Under the pieces are notes generated by a model. It was not told the DNA's origin, made no database searches, and saw only the letters and a list, made by a program, of their open reading frames with translations. From Schizochytrium sp. TIO01 (lineage: Eukaryota; Sar; Bigyra; Thraustochytrida; Thraustochytriidae): a stretch of DNA of 64,000 nucleotides. This document shows positions 10,707 through 21,470 of the stretch, piece after piece. Made by a program: the position numbers and the translations under genes. The DNA lies in NCBI GenBank assembly GCA_004764695.1, contig SMSO01000035.1:3601040-3665039 (forward strand), given 5' to 3'. Positions within the stretch are counted from its first letter, which is position 1; each line of letters starts with the position of its first letter.

Positions 10707-11312
10707 TTTGTCAAAGGCAGTCAAGCAGAGCTGACTCCAACCCGTGAATAGAAAATCGCGAGACAGCAAATAAACAAGCACGCAAGTGATATAGACACTG
10801 GATATCAAATATATGTAAGATCCTGAGCCAGTTCACCTTTATCTCAATCTCCTCCCTAGTCTTGTTACGCGTCTCCTCTTGCAGGTCTGGGTCCTCCCTT
10901 TCCGCTCCTTCTCCCCTCCTACGGCGCTGCAGCAGAAGCGGGGGGCTAAGCCAAGCTGATGGCCTCCAGAAAGCTAGCTACCTAGCTACCTAGCTAGCTA
11001 TCAGATCACCCCAACAATCAGTTCACGAGCTCGAGCGTGCTTTCTTTCCCAGGCCGAGGTCGCCTTCTCTCGCTCCTTGCTGAGAGCTTCCTTTCTCGCT
11101 CTTTGCTCTTCCCTCCCCCACGCCGCTGCTCTTGGTACAGGTTTCGATTTTGCTTTACGCCTCGAGATCAATCTTGATCTTCGACATTGATTTATGTATG
11201 TATGTTTCAAGAGAGAGAGTCTGGATCTGGACTGTGCTTTCTTTCTATCATGATCCTTTTCCTTTCGTTGCCTTTTATAAGATTTTATAAGAAAACAAAA
11301 ACCAAAAACCAA

Positions 11313-11416
11313 AACATTGAAATACATTGAAATACATTGAAACACATTGAAACACATTGAAACACAATGAAACACATTGAAACGCATTGAAACGCATTGA
11401 AACACATTGAAATACT
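11313..11416 (+). repeat. Decamer tandem repeat AACACATTGA (about 10 units)
   Basis: About ten head-to-tail copies of a 10-bp unit, with variants AATACATTGA, AACGCATTGA and AACACAATGA. Two further imperfect copies lie 520 bp away at 11930-11950. The minus strand happens to be open across the array, giving a Phe/Asn/Val/Cys-rich translation that I do not believe is a protein. Confidence 0.9.
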
Positions 11417-11879
11417 TTGGACTTGAACTTTGGGAATACTTAGTAAACCTGAAAATAGATGGGAAATACGAGAAAAGAAAATCCATTGAAGTTTTTGTTC
11501 TTTTCCTCTCTTCCCATTCCTGTTCTTTGAGCCTCTCGCTGTTCTTTCTGTTCTTTTGGCGCAATGCTCCGCGTCTAAATGGCCCTATCCACTCCTACTG
11601 CAGAAGGTATGCACAGAAAACTAATGATGAAGCAAGAGGACACCATCCTCGACGCGAGCTCTTCGTGCCTTCGCCTCGAAGTCTATGCGGCACGTGGCGC
11701 CATAACCGAAGTGAAACTGCAGTGAAGATATGCCTTGCTTGCTGTGACTCTAATTCTGCTCAAAGTATGTTGTTCTGCTGAAGACGGAGCAGGAATGGAG
11801 ACATCTTCTTTTCTTTTGACACTTCCTTTACTTCTTCTACTAATTGTTGCTTCGAATAAGAGGTACCCACGTATACCTA

Positions 11880-12410
11880 ACTAGGCATCCAAAAAGTAAA
11901 TCCAAGGAGTCCAACTTTTCTGACAGTGGACACATTGAACACATTGAATAGTTTCAAAGTATGCAGGTTCGTAAACGCCAACAACCGATCGTGGTGCATA
12001 TGCCAAGCTTTGAGATGGTGGAAACATTCGACGCAGTGCTGGCTTATGCACATTTTGCAAGCGTAAAACACAGAGATGCACATGCTTTGGAACCATGGCA
12101 ACCGTGAGGATTTTCTTTCGAGGGGTCCGCATGCGGACATGCAATATTACATCAGCAGAGATGGCCAAACCCTCCGTTGGCTGAACGACATCATCAAAGT
12201 TGTTATGCTCGATACAGAAAGCAACACTCCTTTTCTTGTTTGCTCTCTTAGTTCCTTTAAATGTTTAATCAAGTCTACAGGTGTCTCCTCAAGCTCAAAC
12301 TTTCTGCGCAAATGGGGATTAGAGATACTGTCCAAGATGAACTTATCATTCAGGAGTGACCATCGAGCCCATGGTGAAAGTTACGCGCCTAGCGAACTAG
12401 ATTAGCGTTG
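11880..12410 (-). pseudogene. Possible decayed retroelement gag-like fragment
   Basis: On the minus strand a frame open from about 12390 to 12147 encodes a charged helical segment with LLNDKFILDSISNPHLRRKF followed by ELEETPVDLIKHLKELREQ. Its layout (a short helix, a turn with a Leu-Arg pair, then a Leu/Glu-rich helix) resembles the C-terminal half of gypsy-type gag proteins. Downstream, in a different frame, comes a Cys/His-rich stretch containing CKMC, HCVEC and FHH, where a nucleic-acid-binding knuckle would be expected, but the spacing is not canonical and frames are broken. No protease, reverse transcriptase or terminal repeats are seen. It may equally be chance. Confidence 0.25.
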
Positions 12411-13561
12411 AGAATTTCTTTTTAGAAGCGAAACTTGGGTTCTCCTATGTGGTCGGCCATTCGGCTAATGGACAATAGTCGATAAACTCTTGTCATGCAT
12501 CATCGCCAACTAACTAGCTCTTGGATAAAAAAATACTCTACGAGGGGATTGTCAAAATTCCCGTTTTGAAAGAGCAGTTCACTCGAAGACTTGAAACCAT
12601 GAGAGCAGTGGCTAGTTTACATCATTAGACATTTTTAAAGGTAGAAAGAATGAGAAAGAGCCTAACTTGTGAATGCCAGGGTAATTTCGAAACTAGAGCA
12701 GTAAACGACGCACAATCATAGCTAAGTAAGCTACGTCAGGTCAGTTTTTTTTGTAGATACACTGTAAATTTTAGACTATCAATTTGGTACTCATTCAATT
12801 TTATATCTTCAGCAAGCCATGTGGCTTCCTTGTTATCTTTTCGACACAGTTCTTGTTGGAGTGTTTTTCTCGACTTAGAATATTCTTGGTCTATTTTCTA
12901 AATGCGATAAACCAGCCCACTATCATCTATTAATTCTCTGGCCCGGGCTCATCTTTCAAAATTGGACTTCATAAAATAAATTTCCAATGCCTGCGTTACA
13001 AGAACTTAGCTCCTAAAACAAAACCAAGTAAACTCATCTCTGCTACCTATTTTGCCTCCAATAAAGCATCTGTAGAAACTCTATGTTTTTAAATCGACAC
13101 ACATCGATATCTTCCTTCAATCTTGATATAATAGATTCAATAAATGATCTGGATCTTCTAGTACTTATGCACCACAGGTGCCAATCAATTCTTTCTCTTC
13201 GCTTTTGTAAAACTAAGATTCATGTCTCGTCATAGGTGATTCGTTTGAACATAAACAAAGAGGAAGTTTCTTGTACAAGTCTCCCGAATATGCAGATAGA
13301 GCAATCTCAATCGTCTACCCTCTTCTTCCCACACTCCAAAGCAGTCCAATATCTCGAGTAAATTTGAAGTTCACGGATACGCAGTGCACACCCTCTACCG
13401 TTGGTCACTCGAGACCGTGACAACACAACCACCACTACTGGGGTGATGCCAATCTCTAACTATCAAAGCAACTCCTTTCCATTAGTAATCAAGCAAGGAA
13501 GGAGCGCGGAGAAGTGATTCCGCAGCTTCGTCGTGGCCTGAAGTAAGCCCTGCGAGTAGGA

Positions 13562-13580
13562 GCTCTCGAGTCTCGAGAGC
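13562..13580. promoter_or_regulatory. Perfect inverted repeat abutting the RECQL4 start
   Basis: Arms GCTCTCGAG and CTCGAGAGC are separated by a single T. The structure ends 3 nt before the ATG at 13584. It could be a binding site for a dimeric factor or a hairpin in the 5' leader, though the central base leaves little room for a loop. Function is inferred only from position and symmetry. Confidence 0.45.
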
Positions 13581-13583
13581 GTC

Positions 13584-16500
13584 ATGGCTTCGCAGCAGGA
13601 GCCATTGGCGAAGCTTGAAGAACGCCTGGAAAAGCTTGGAACTCGCCTCAAGCAATGGGAGTCGCGCTTTGAGACAGAAAACGGACGTCAGCCAACTAAA
13701 GCTGATGTAGAGACACGAGTCCGCATCAAAGAGGGTTATGAGCGGTATGGAGTTCTGCGGAAACAGGTGAAAGAGATTCGGCGTCGCCAGCAGTTCAGTC
13801 GTGAAAAAGCTGAGGCTGAAGGGACTCTATACTCTCCAAACAAGCGAGGAGCACATATTGTAGAAAACGCTGTTGCTGCCTCGCCAGAGCTCAAACGAAA
13901 ACGAAATGGAAAACCCCGCACACGGGAAATTCCAGGCACACCAGAACAGCCATTTATCTTGAAGAGAAGGCGTTTTGCAATTGCCGCGAGCCCTCTTGTT
14001 GGACAATCTTTTCGTCGAACATCAACGTCGGGAAGTGGTCCATGCAGCACACCCGAGCGTCGCAATGTTCTTGATGATGATGCTGCAATTGAAACGCCAG
14101 AGAGACGCTACGAATCTTCTACACGAGATGAAATTGGGGCATCACCCATAGTTAGTGAAAGTGCCAAACTAGGTGTTGGTTTGCGAAGTACAGACTGTAA
14201 CGCTCTAAGACCAGGTGTTTCTCGCGTTCCAGGAGTTGGTATTTTGCCTCGACACCCTGGAGATGCTATTAGAGGAATTAGCTCAAGACCTCTGCAGCGT
14301 ACATCACAAGGAGCTCGAGTTCTTGCTGGTGCAGCGCTTGGGGTCACTCGAATGAAACGGATGCAAAAATCCACAACTGAAGTTGGTATCGCACCGGATG
14401 CTACTTCGTCACGCCGTGCAGCACTTTTGGCTTCGCCTACGGTAGCTTCGCCACTCAAAGATTCATCAAATATCCATTCCCCGGGTCCGCGGTGTGGGTC
14501 GCCGTATGCATCTCCGATTTCACATAGCAGCAGCGATGCAAGCGGAATTGTGTCTGATGTAAAGATTAAACCTGTTGATGTAAAGAAGAACCTTTTCGGT
14601 GGTACACCTGATTCGCTGAACTCAAACACTACACAGCAAGTAGCACAGATCCTTCGTGGTGGACGTCGCTCCTCGCTCCGGGATAAAGAGAATGCAGCAA
14701 CAATGGACACACTTCATAGTCGAGTAACTTCAGGTGTAGTGATTCCTGCGAGTCCCGAAGCACCGCGCCGGACACCACCTGGTTTAGCTTCTGTAACAAC
14801 TTCCGAAACAGAGAATCCATCAGTTGGTGATCCAATTCAAAATGAGAAAGACCTGGATGCTACTGCTCCGGTCGCACCAGCAGTTCCACCTCGGCGTCGT
14901 GAGCTTAATAATAATTTCGTGAAACTTGATCTCCGCAAAAATAATTGGCGCGACAAGAAGAAAGGCGGAAGTGGTCGTATTAAGGCCCAAAAAGAAATGT
15001 TCGATATGGCACGCGGTTCTTTTGCTGCTCCTTCGGAAGCTACAGAGCATGGTGCACCATCTAGTATATCATCGCAGTATCGTAAAACTGCACAGCGCCG
15101 TGACGCTCTCGATGAGATTGTTGATCATCTTGTTCAGGATAAATCTACATCAGCAGACAATGATCAAGCATCTGTCTCTACTAAAAGCACGTCGGCATCT
15201 GGTCTCTTGACGTCTGCTTTGTTTGGGCCCTCCCCAGCAACCTTGAATGCCCCGCTTTGCACAGGCCACCAACTTCCAGCAGTATTAATGACAACAAAAA
15301 AGGCTGGTAAAAACCGTGGTCGACAATTCTATGCTTGTAGCGTTGGGCGAGATGGTGGTGCACAGTCTTGGCGTTCACGTGGTGGTCCAGGTGGGTTTGG
15401 TGGACATAATAATGGTGGATGTAAATTTTTCATGTGGGCTGACGATCAGCCGGATAAGGTGGCAGAAGAGTTAGCCAAGCCAACCTCAGAAGCTTTGTTT
15501 GAAGAGGAGTGTCTGTCTGCAGCTCGTGCGCGATACATGGAGATGTCAGTGGTTCAGCTCAAGGAAGCTCTCAAGCATCGTGGGGAGTCCGTGGCAGGTA
15601 AAAAAGAGCAACTAGTCGACCGTTTAATTGTACAGGCAGCCTCTGAATTTGATCGCAAGGATGCGCACGCTCATATTTTTCAAGAAATGGACCCTGTGAA
15701 AGGTCCGGCTCGAGAAGACCTTGTCAAAGTTCTACAAGAGGTTTTTGGTTTTGATAGTTTCCGTGGAGATCAGTTGTGGGCAATTAAACGAATTATGCAA
15801 GGTGAGTCTACCTTGTTGGTGCAGGGAACAGGCTCTGGTAAATCACTTTGCTATCAGCTTCCAGCATTACTCCTTCCAGGTTTAACACTTGTCATTAGTC
15901 CGCTGGTAGCATTGATGGAGGACCAGATGCGTAGTTTACCTCTTTCAATTCCTGGTGCAATGCTTTCACATCAACAAACCGGTCGCGAGATGGCGCGAAC
16001 AATCAAACTTGTCCAGGAACGACGAATCAAGGTGCTCTTTCTTTCACCTGAACGATTGTTTTCCTCAAGTTTCCAGCGCATGCTCCGTACTCCAAATCTT
16101 TTACCTGAGATTTCCCTCGTTTGTGTTGATGAAGCACACTGCATTTCCTCATGGTCACACAACTTCCGGCCTGCGTTTCTCAGATTACGTGAACTCTTAG
16201 CTAGTGGAACAAACAAGCAAAGCACACCAGTAGCTGCTCAGGAGCATAATGACCTTGCCTTACTTCAACCTCGCTGTGTCCTTGGTTTGACAGCAACTGC
16301 AACCGCAAAGGTCGCAAATGACATTTGCACTGTTTTAGGCGTGGATCCAAAGCAGGGTCTCAAGTGTGGCACATGGTTACGCAAAAACTTAAATTTGAGC
16401 GCAGAATTAATTCAGGGAGAGGGAGAATCACGCTTCAAGCGTCTTTTGGCCTTACTGGAAGATGAAAATTCTGACTTGCCACATAAACTCGGCAAACCAG

Positions 16501-17858
16501 CAAGTGTGATTGTCTATGTGCGTACAAAGAATGAGACTGAGCTTGTAGCTGAGAAACTTCGTTCCTACAATATCACAGCTCGTGCTTATCATGGTAGCAT
16601 GTCAGGTAACGATCGTTCGAATGTGCAATCGGGATTTATGAAAGGTACTTTTCGTGTCGTTGTTGCTACGGTTGCTTTTGGTATGGGCATTGATAAATCA
16701 AACATCCGAGGTGTAGTTCACATGGGCATGCCGCGTTCTATTGAAGATTACGTGCAGGAAGTTGGCCGTGCAGGTCGTGATGGTCAAGATGCAAGCTGTA
16801 TCTGTATGTACGATGAGGCTGATGCAATGCGACTGCATTCGCTTGCCCATGCAGAAGGTGTAGACGGCGAAGGTCCGTTGTACTCACTTTTACAGCTTCT
16901 AGCCTCCCAGCGGGTGCGAAAGCAAGTTCCCCTGCGTCTCGACGAACTTGCTCTCCAATTTGATATGAAGGAAGCGGTGCTCGAAACCTTAATTGTTTAT
17001 CTCTCACTGCCACCATTTCAGTTGCTTCAGTTGCTACCATCGGGATACGCCAGTTGCAAAGTAACTGTTTTACGTTCGCGTGACCCGAGTGGCAATGACT
17101 CTCTATTGCAGGCAGCACTTTCTCAAGCTGACGCTGAAGGCAAGTGTTCTCTAGCAGATGTGGCAGAGTCTCAAGGTATGAGTATTGCAGGTGTTATTCG
17201 AGGCCTAAGTTTACTGCAGGATCGCCGTGTTATCTCACTAACGTTTTCTGATCCAGCTTTATTTGTCCGCGCTAGAAACCCTGACGACGAGCGTTGGGAC
17301 AAGAACATTTCAACACTTGTATCAAATCTGTCTAGCAAAGCTGTTGACCTCGAATGTTTGCAGGTGGGCAAAATCGACCAGGCGTATGGTCTCTTCTCTC
17401 TTCTTGGTGCGAATAAAAAGGAGGAATTCCAAACCCATCTGCATACTTACTTTGGAGAAATAGGAGGTATGGAGTCTGGTTCTACATTTAACGAAGGGGA
17501 GGATGAGAAAGGAGTGTCTGTTAGCGAAAGCAGCAATAAAGATGGTCATGGATCTGATGATGATCGCAGTACTCAACTAGACATCATTCCATTTCAGTCA
17601 GTGTCTGAGGGCAAGCTACGTACGCTAATATTTTCTGATCTTAAAACTCTTATGCGTGACAACGCTTTTCAGGAACGTGTGGTCAGTGGTAGAGTTCTTG
17701 CCCGAATTTTGCATGGTATCTCAAGTCCATGCTACCCTTACGTGCGCTGGAAGTCTAATCCGTTTTGGGGTAAATGGAAATCGCACAGGTTTGATGAATT
17801 ACAGAACCTTGGTGATAAAATAATGCGTGAGATTCGTTTAGCTCAAGTCAAGCGGTGA
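13584..17858 (+). CDS. RECQL4: RECQL4/Sld2-type DNA helicase with GRF and SAP
   Basis: 3'-5' DNA helicase of the RecQ4 branch, in animals needed for replication initiation (Sld2-like N-terminus) and genome maintenance. ATG at 13584; 1,424 aa. The N-terminus has the Sld2/RECQL4 motif LKQWESRFETENGRQPTKAD (about residues 22-43). A Ser/Thr-Pro-rich, probably phosphorylated, disordered region follows to about 540. Residues about 558-620 form a GRF-type zinc finger (CTGHQLPAVLMT, GRQFYAC, GGCKFFMW). Residues about 645-690 form a SAP DNA-binding motif (MSVVQLKEALKHRGESVAGK). The helicase core has Walker A GTGSGKS (about 750), DEAH (about 848), and motif VI VGRAGRDGQ (about 1060). The C-terminal tail ILHGISSPCYP plus FWGKW matches the RECQL4-specific ending. 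There are no RQC or HRDC domains, as expected for RECQL4. The GRF plus SAP insertion is unusual compared with animal RECQL4. Confidence 0.93.
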   Translation: MASQQEPLAKLEERLEKLGTRLKQWESRFETENGRQPTKADVETRVRIKEGYERYGVLRKQVKEIRRRQQFSREKAEAEGTLYSPNKRGAHIVENAVAASPELKRKRNGKPRTREIPGTPEQPFILKRRRFAIAASPLVGQSFRRTSTSGSGPCSTPERRNVLDDDAAIETPERRYESSTRDEIGASPIVSESAKLGVGLRSTDCNALRPGVSRVPGVGILPRHPGDAIRGISSRPLQRTSQGARVLAGAALGVTRMKRMQKSTTEVGIAPDATSSRRAALLASPTVASPLKDSSNIHSPGPRCGSPYASPISHSSSDASGIVSDVKIKPVDVKKNLFGGTPDSLNSNTTQQVAQILRGGRRSSLRDKENAATMDTLHSRVTSGVVIPASPEAPRRTPPGLASVTTSETENPSVGDPIQNEKDLDATAPVAPAVPPRRRELNNNFVKLDLRKNNWRDKKKGGSGRIKAQKEMFDMARGSFAAPSEATEHGAPSSISSQYRKTAQRRDALDEIVDHLVQDKSTSADNDQASVSTKSTSASGLLTSALFGPSPATLNAPLCTGHQLPAVLMTTKKAGKNRGRQFYACSVGRDGGAQSWRSRGGPGGFGGHNNGGCKFFMWADDQPDKVAEELAKPTSEALFEEECLSAARARYMEMSVVQLKEALKHRGESVAGKKEQLVDRLIVQAASEFDRKDAHAHIFQEMDPVKGPAREDLVKVLQEVFGFDSFRGDQLWAIKRIMQGESTLLVQGTGSGKSLCYQLPALLLPGLTLVISPLVALMEDQMRSLPLSIPGAMLSHQQTGREMARTIKLVQERRIKVLFLSPERLFSSSFQRMLRTPNLLPEISLVCVDEAHCISSWSHNFRPAFLRLRELLASGTNKQSTPVAAQEHNDLALLQPRCVLGLTATATAKVANDICTVLGVDPKQGLKCGTWLRKNLNLSAELIQGEGESRFKRLLALLEDENSDLPHKLGKPASVIVYVRTKNETELVAEKLRSYNITARAYHGSMSGNDRSNVQSGFMKGTFRVVVATVAFGMGIDKSNIRGVVHMGMPRSIEDYVQEVGRAGRDGQDASCICMYDEADAMRLHSLAHAEGVDGEGPLYSLLQLLASQRVRKQVPLRLDELALQFDMKEAVLETLIVYLSLPPFQLLQLLPSGYASCKVTVLRSRDPSGNDSLLQAALSQADAEGKCSLADVAESQGMSIAGVIRGLSLLQDRRVISLTFSDPALFVRARNPDDERWDKNISTLVSNLSSKAVDLECLQVGKIDQAYGLFSLLGANKKEEFQTHLHTYFGEIGGMESGSTFNEGEDEKGVSVSESSNKDGHGSDDDRSTQLDIIPFQSVSEGKLRTLIFSDLKTLMRDNAFQERVVSGRVLARILHGISSPCYPYVRWKSNPFWGKWKSHRFDELQNLGDKIMREIRLAQVKR

Positions 17859-19154
17859 GGCGTTGGAGATAGGCAATAGATGTATACCTGATATTTTCAA
17901 GGAATGTCGTCACCCAAAGTATATAACGTAGCGGCAGACTGACGTTATAACAGCTCCTTTTAGTGGAAAATATTTAACGCGTCATTCTGCACTTCGACTC
18001 CTATATTTCTATTATTGCTATGGGTTGTGCCAAGACCACTCTTCCTGAGAGAAGTGTACCCAGGCATTAGGGTCTCACAGCGTAAGGCAGAGCATCTTTT
18101 ATTGTGAATGCTGAAGAGTAAAGTATGCCTATGCTGTCAATTAACCTATAGCTGCAATAGCTACGATCAGTGCCGATCATTATTCTCAGTTACAGAATAG
18201 TCATGCTAAGACCTAATTACCTTCTAGGGGCTAACTACAAGAACTCTGAGCATGGGCAGTTTAGACCTCAACACCTCAATTATGTAAACAGAAATAAAGA
18301 AATAGCACCTAGGTAGAAGTATGTTAAACAAATGGGTTTTACAGCCTTAGTCATTAAACACACAAGCATCGTTATCCCCTTTTTCGTCTTCTTCTTCTGA
18401 GCACTAAAGGCTCTGCAGCAATAGATTGTTTGAAAAAATATCAAATATATTAGAGAGGAGCGATTTGGAGCAAGCAAATCTCAACACCACCTTGATTCGA
18501 ATAAAAAGCCTTCGTTCTAAATCCAATGATAGCAAGTAGTCTGTGCAAAGAGTGAAAGCATCAAAGAGCCTTCAGAATTAACGCCTTGCTAGTAAGTATC
18601 AGGCCCGTAGTACGAAAAGGAACAATAACATAAGTACTAGCATCAGCTTGGGCAATGGAGTTGTTTTTCGCTGATATCTCTAATTATGATGTGAGTGAAT
18701 AGTTTTATGAGCACAAGAAGCCCTAACAGACTGCTTTACCAAAAAATCATGAATACTTTGTAAATTTGTTTAGAACACTGTGCAAGGGAAAAGAACAGAT
18801 TAATTGCCGAGTTTGCTTAGAGGAAGCTTCCCTTTTTCATGCAGATCAAATAATGAAGATGGTCAGTTTCTTGATCCCTTTGTGAAACATCCCATAGTTT
18901 TTAAGACGCAGAGAAAGAGCTGCGCAAGTCTGTCTGCTAGATTAAGAGGAAGAAATAGTGCTTGGCAGATGTAAGTGTTGCATTGCACGAGCATAGGTAG
19001 GTTACGCCCCTTTGGGGTAAGCACTTAAATTGCAGATGTAGATGCAGAATATGCGTGGCTTATACGTCGAATTTGATGTGCAAAATTGCGTGAACAAGAG
19101 CGTGCGATAGCGTTGTTGTGATGTTTATCGTTTGTGTTTGTTCCTACTGTCATT
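17859..19154. other. Intergenic, convergent RECQL4 and bHLH 3' ends
   Basis: This is 1.3 kb of AT-rich DNA with no persuasive ORF, repeat or RNA gene. It presumably holds the 3' UTRs of both neighbours. Confidence 0.55.
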
Positions 19155-20339
19155 TCAGTCCGTCTTAATGCCCAAATTGGCGGCCTGAGCACGAAGTCTT
19201 CTATTTTCTTCCTGGAGAACTTTGTAAGTTTGATCAAGTTCTCGAATGCGCTGCAGAGATGCATTGAGCACGGTTGACTTTTCCATTTTAACCGCTTCAG
19301 GCATTTTCAAGAGCTTAAATAAATCTGTAAAGCCTTGAGAGACTTGCAAGCGGCGGCGGCGTTCCCGCTCATTCTTCTTCTCCTTTGCAGACGAGGGGTC
19401 ACCTGAGCCATCGTCAAGCAAAGAATCTGAGCTGTGCATGGGGGCGCTTGTCCGACTGCCTAAGTACTTAGCTCTATCCATGCCAGAGTTGAGAGGTGCG
19501 ATCGGCTGATACATGTGAGGGTGCTGCGCTTGTTGTCGAGCTTGCTGTTGAAGCCACGTTTGGCGATGGTTTTGTAGGTGTACCTGAGCGGCGCCCATTT
19601 GCATTGAGCGTGGCTGTGCGTGCTGAGACGGACCGGGTTGCATGTGTGACTGTTGTGGATGAGATTGGGATTGGGGCTGGGGCTGAGGTTGAGGGGCAGT
19701 GTGCATGTGCCCTTGTTGCAACTGCTGCTGTTGTGGGGCAGGTGACGGCTGGCGTTGAGGCAGAGCTGGTGAGGGCGGCTTATTTGGTTGCATTTGCTGA
19801 AATGAGGACTTACGACGGAAACTATCAGTACTTGCTTTTCGGGTGAGCGCATTGGGTTCGTGAGAGCTAGGCGGAGCTCCGTTATCATTCATCCCAGGAG
19901 GAGGAAACGCTACCTCTGAGTTCCCCCCTACAAAGTCATCAAAAACGCTCGGATCAATCATGTCATTGAACCCGTCTTCAAAATCGTCTCCAAGGAGATC
20001 CATTCCGCTCATACTGAGCGAGTTCATATTCACCTGCAAACTATTTTTGCGCAGCGTAGACTTCAAATTCATATAGCTAGATTTTCGCTCGCTGGCGCTG
20101 GCACTTTTGCTTTGCAAGTTAGCAAAGTCAGGGTCCAGGGAGGTATCGCGTTGCAGAACCATCTGCTTTAGCGTAGCTTTTTCGTCATTGCTTAAGAGAC
20201 CGTTTTGATGCATCTCGGACGCTGTCCTTAGCTTTCGGCTAATATCATGTCCGGAGCCATTATGCGCATCCCCCACACCACTAAATAAGTTGTCCCCATC
20301 GAGCTCTTCGCTCCATGGCAAGTCATCTAGGTCGCCCAT
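19155..20339 (-). CDS. bHLH-leucine zipper transcription factor
   Basis: Probable nuclear DNA-binding protein of 394 aa, ATG at 20339. The C-terminus (about residues 315-372) is a basic helix-loop-helix domain: basic region KKNERERRRRLQ, helix 1 VSQGFTDLFKLL, loop with MPEAVKMEKS, helix 2 VLNASLQRIRELD. It runs straight into a short zipper (TYKVLQEENRRLRAQAANL) ending at residue 394. The Glu and Arg that read the CAnnTG E-box are present (ER.RR), but the usual His/Asn position before them is Lys. The middle (about 185-290) is Gln/Pro/His-rich and probably a disordered activation or dimer-regulating region. The N-terminal 150 residues carry acidic patches around DLLGDDFEDGFNDMIDPSVF that look like an activation domain. 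I cannot place it in a named animal or plant subfamily. Confidence 0.87.
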   Translation of the reverse strand: MGDLDDLPWSEELDGDNLFSGVGDAHNGSGHDISRKLRTASEMHQNGLLSNDEKATLKQMVLQRDTSLDPDFANLQSKSASASERKSSYMNLKSTLRKNSLQVNMNSLSMSGMDLLGDDFEDGFNDMIDPSVFDDFVGGNSEVAFPPPGMNDNGAPPSSHEPNALTRKASTDSFRRKSSFQQMQPNKPPSPALPQRQPSPAPQQQQLQQGHMHTAPQPQPQPQSQSHPQQSHMQPGPSQHAQPRSMQMGAAQVHLQNHRQTWLQQQARQQAQHPHMYQPIAPLNSGMDRAKYLGSRTSAPMHSSDSLLDDGSGDPSSAKEKKNERERRRRLQVSQGFTDLFKLLKMPEAVKMEKSTVLNASLQRIRELDQTYKVLQEENRRLRAQAANLGIKTD

Positions 20340-20928
20340 GTTGCGCTAGCTAGCTTCGATATTAAGAAAAGATTCAGCCTTGATCTCTCGAGTTGAAGTT
20401 CACGACTTCGAATGTCTCCGGACTCTAAACGTATATTTATCGTTTCTGACTTAGCTAGTCCTTTTCGCTGGCCTTAAAAGAGGCAGTTGAATACTATTCT
20501 CTACAACTCGTGTAGGAGCCCAAACAAAGCAACGGCGACGGCTATGTGTACGAACCAATGTTTATGAATGAATGTTTGCAAGTATTTGTACGTGTTAGGC
20601 CCACACCGATGGCTGAAGGACTCAAGCAGATTTTCCTCAAGAAGGACCGGCCTCCGATTTCTTGTGAAAATGGTTTACGCAGACCTCTGCTGCTGCTGCT
20701 ATTTCAGTTGTTACAGAAAATCCACGACCACTTTTAGACACAAACAAAGTCCCAAGACCAGAACTTTCTAGGGAAAGTGCACCAGCAGGTTCTGGTAATG
20801 TCTACCGAGTATAGAAGGGTGATTCAGAAAGAGGCGCCCTGCTTGATCTTCTGTTCTGTTGTTCACGCTGCGGTCGTCAATATTACACAACTAGTTCTTA
20901 CTTCCTCTGTTTTTCTCTTTCCCAGCCA

Positions 20929-21276
20929 ATGTCAAATCTGCCGGTGCTAGTCCTCCTCACGCCGCTTGGTGACGAGAGGTGAGACTAGATTCCTGGGCCT
21001 CTGCCTCACCTTCGCGTCCTGGACGATCTAGTTGAGCAGGCGTGGCCTCGCTGTGCTGTCAGGGCGCCTGGCGATGAGCGAGGCTTCGGATAATGATGTA
21101 GAAGTCCTGACTCCAGCTTGGGCAGAGCTCCTTGTATTTTATTACCACTCCGTACTAAATTCTGCTTCTCTTGCAACTCCTAATGTCCTAAAGTGTTTAC
21201 GGTATTCACCCCTACCTAATACTGAGCGAGTGAATATATATGCTACCCTTACCTTTTTAACTAATTAACTTTCTAC
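20929..21276 (+). CDS. Weak candidate two-exon small gene
   Basis: An ATG at 20929 opens MSNLPVLVLLTPLGDER. A GTGAGA donor follows at 20979, and a CAG acceptor at 21039 would join it in phase to a frame continuing GLAVLSGRLAMSEASDNDVE and on past 21160. The upstream part is GC-richer than its surroundings and reads like protein; the downstream part becomes AT-rich and unconvincing. No family is recognised. It may be a chance reading or a decayed gene. Confidence 0.15.
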
Positions 21277-21418
21277 CAAAGTGTACAAAAGAAGGTTAAT
21301 AAAATACAACACACTCTGCTACAAAGGTCCTACAGATAAACATAGCTAACCCTTCGAAGAATGGGATATCGATAGTAGTTACTACTGGTATCCGTAGCAC
21401 TGGCTAGTAGTTAGTTTC

Positions 21419-21470
21419 TCTTCTTTCTTTCTTTCTCTCTTTCTTTCTCTCTTTCTTTCTCTCTTTCTTA
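21419..21470 (+). repeat. TTTC/TCTC microsatellite
   Basis: Alternating TTTC and TCTC tetranucleotides form a pyrimidine tract of about 50 bp. No function is evident. Confidence 0.85.

Larger units (their letters stand above)
10707..13583. other. Long spacer between divergent AIF and RECQL4
   Basis: This is 2.9 kb of spacer. It holds CT-rich DNA near 10850-10930, short CTAGCTAC repeats at 10973-11000, a decamer tandem repeat at 11313-11416, a possible gag-like relic at about 11880-12400, and then 1.1 kb of AT-rich DNA with no ORF I trust. The promoters of both flanking genes must lie here, but I recognise no specific site. Confidence 0.6.

Noticed and set aside
10707-10808. N-terminal extension of AIF to 10808
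   Set aside because: Its first codon is TTG and the added residues lack targeting features; the ATG at 10706 or 10694 is better.
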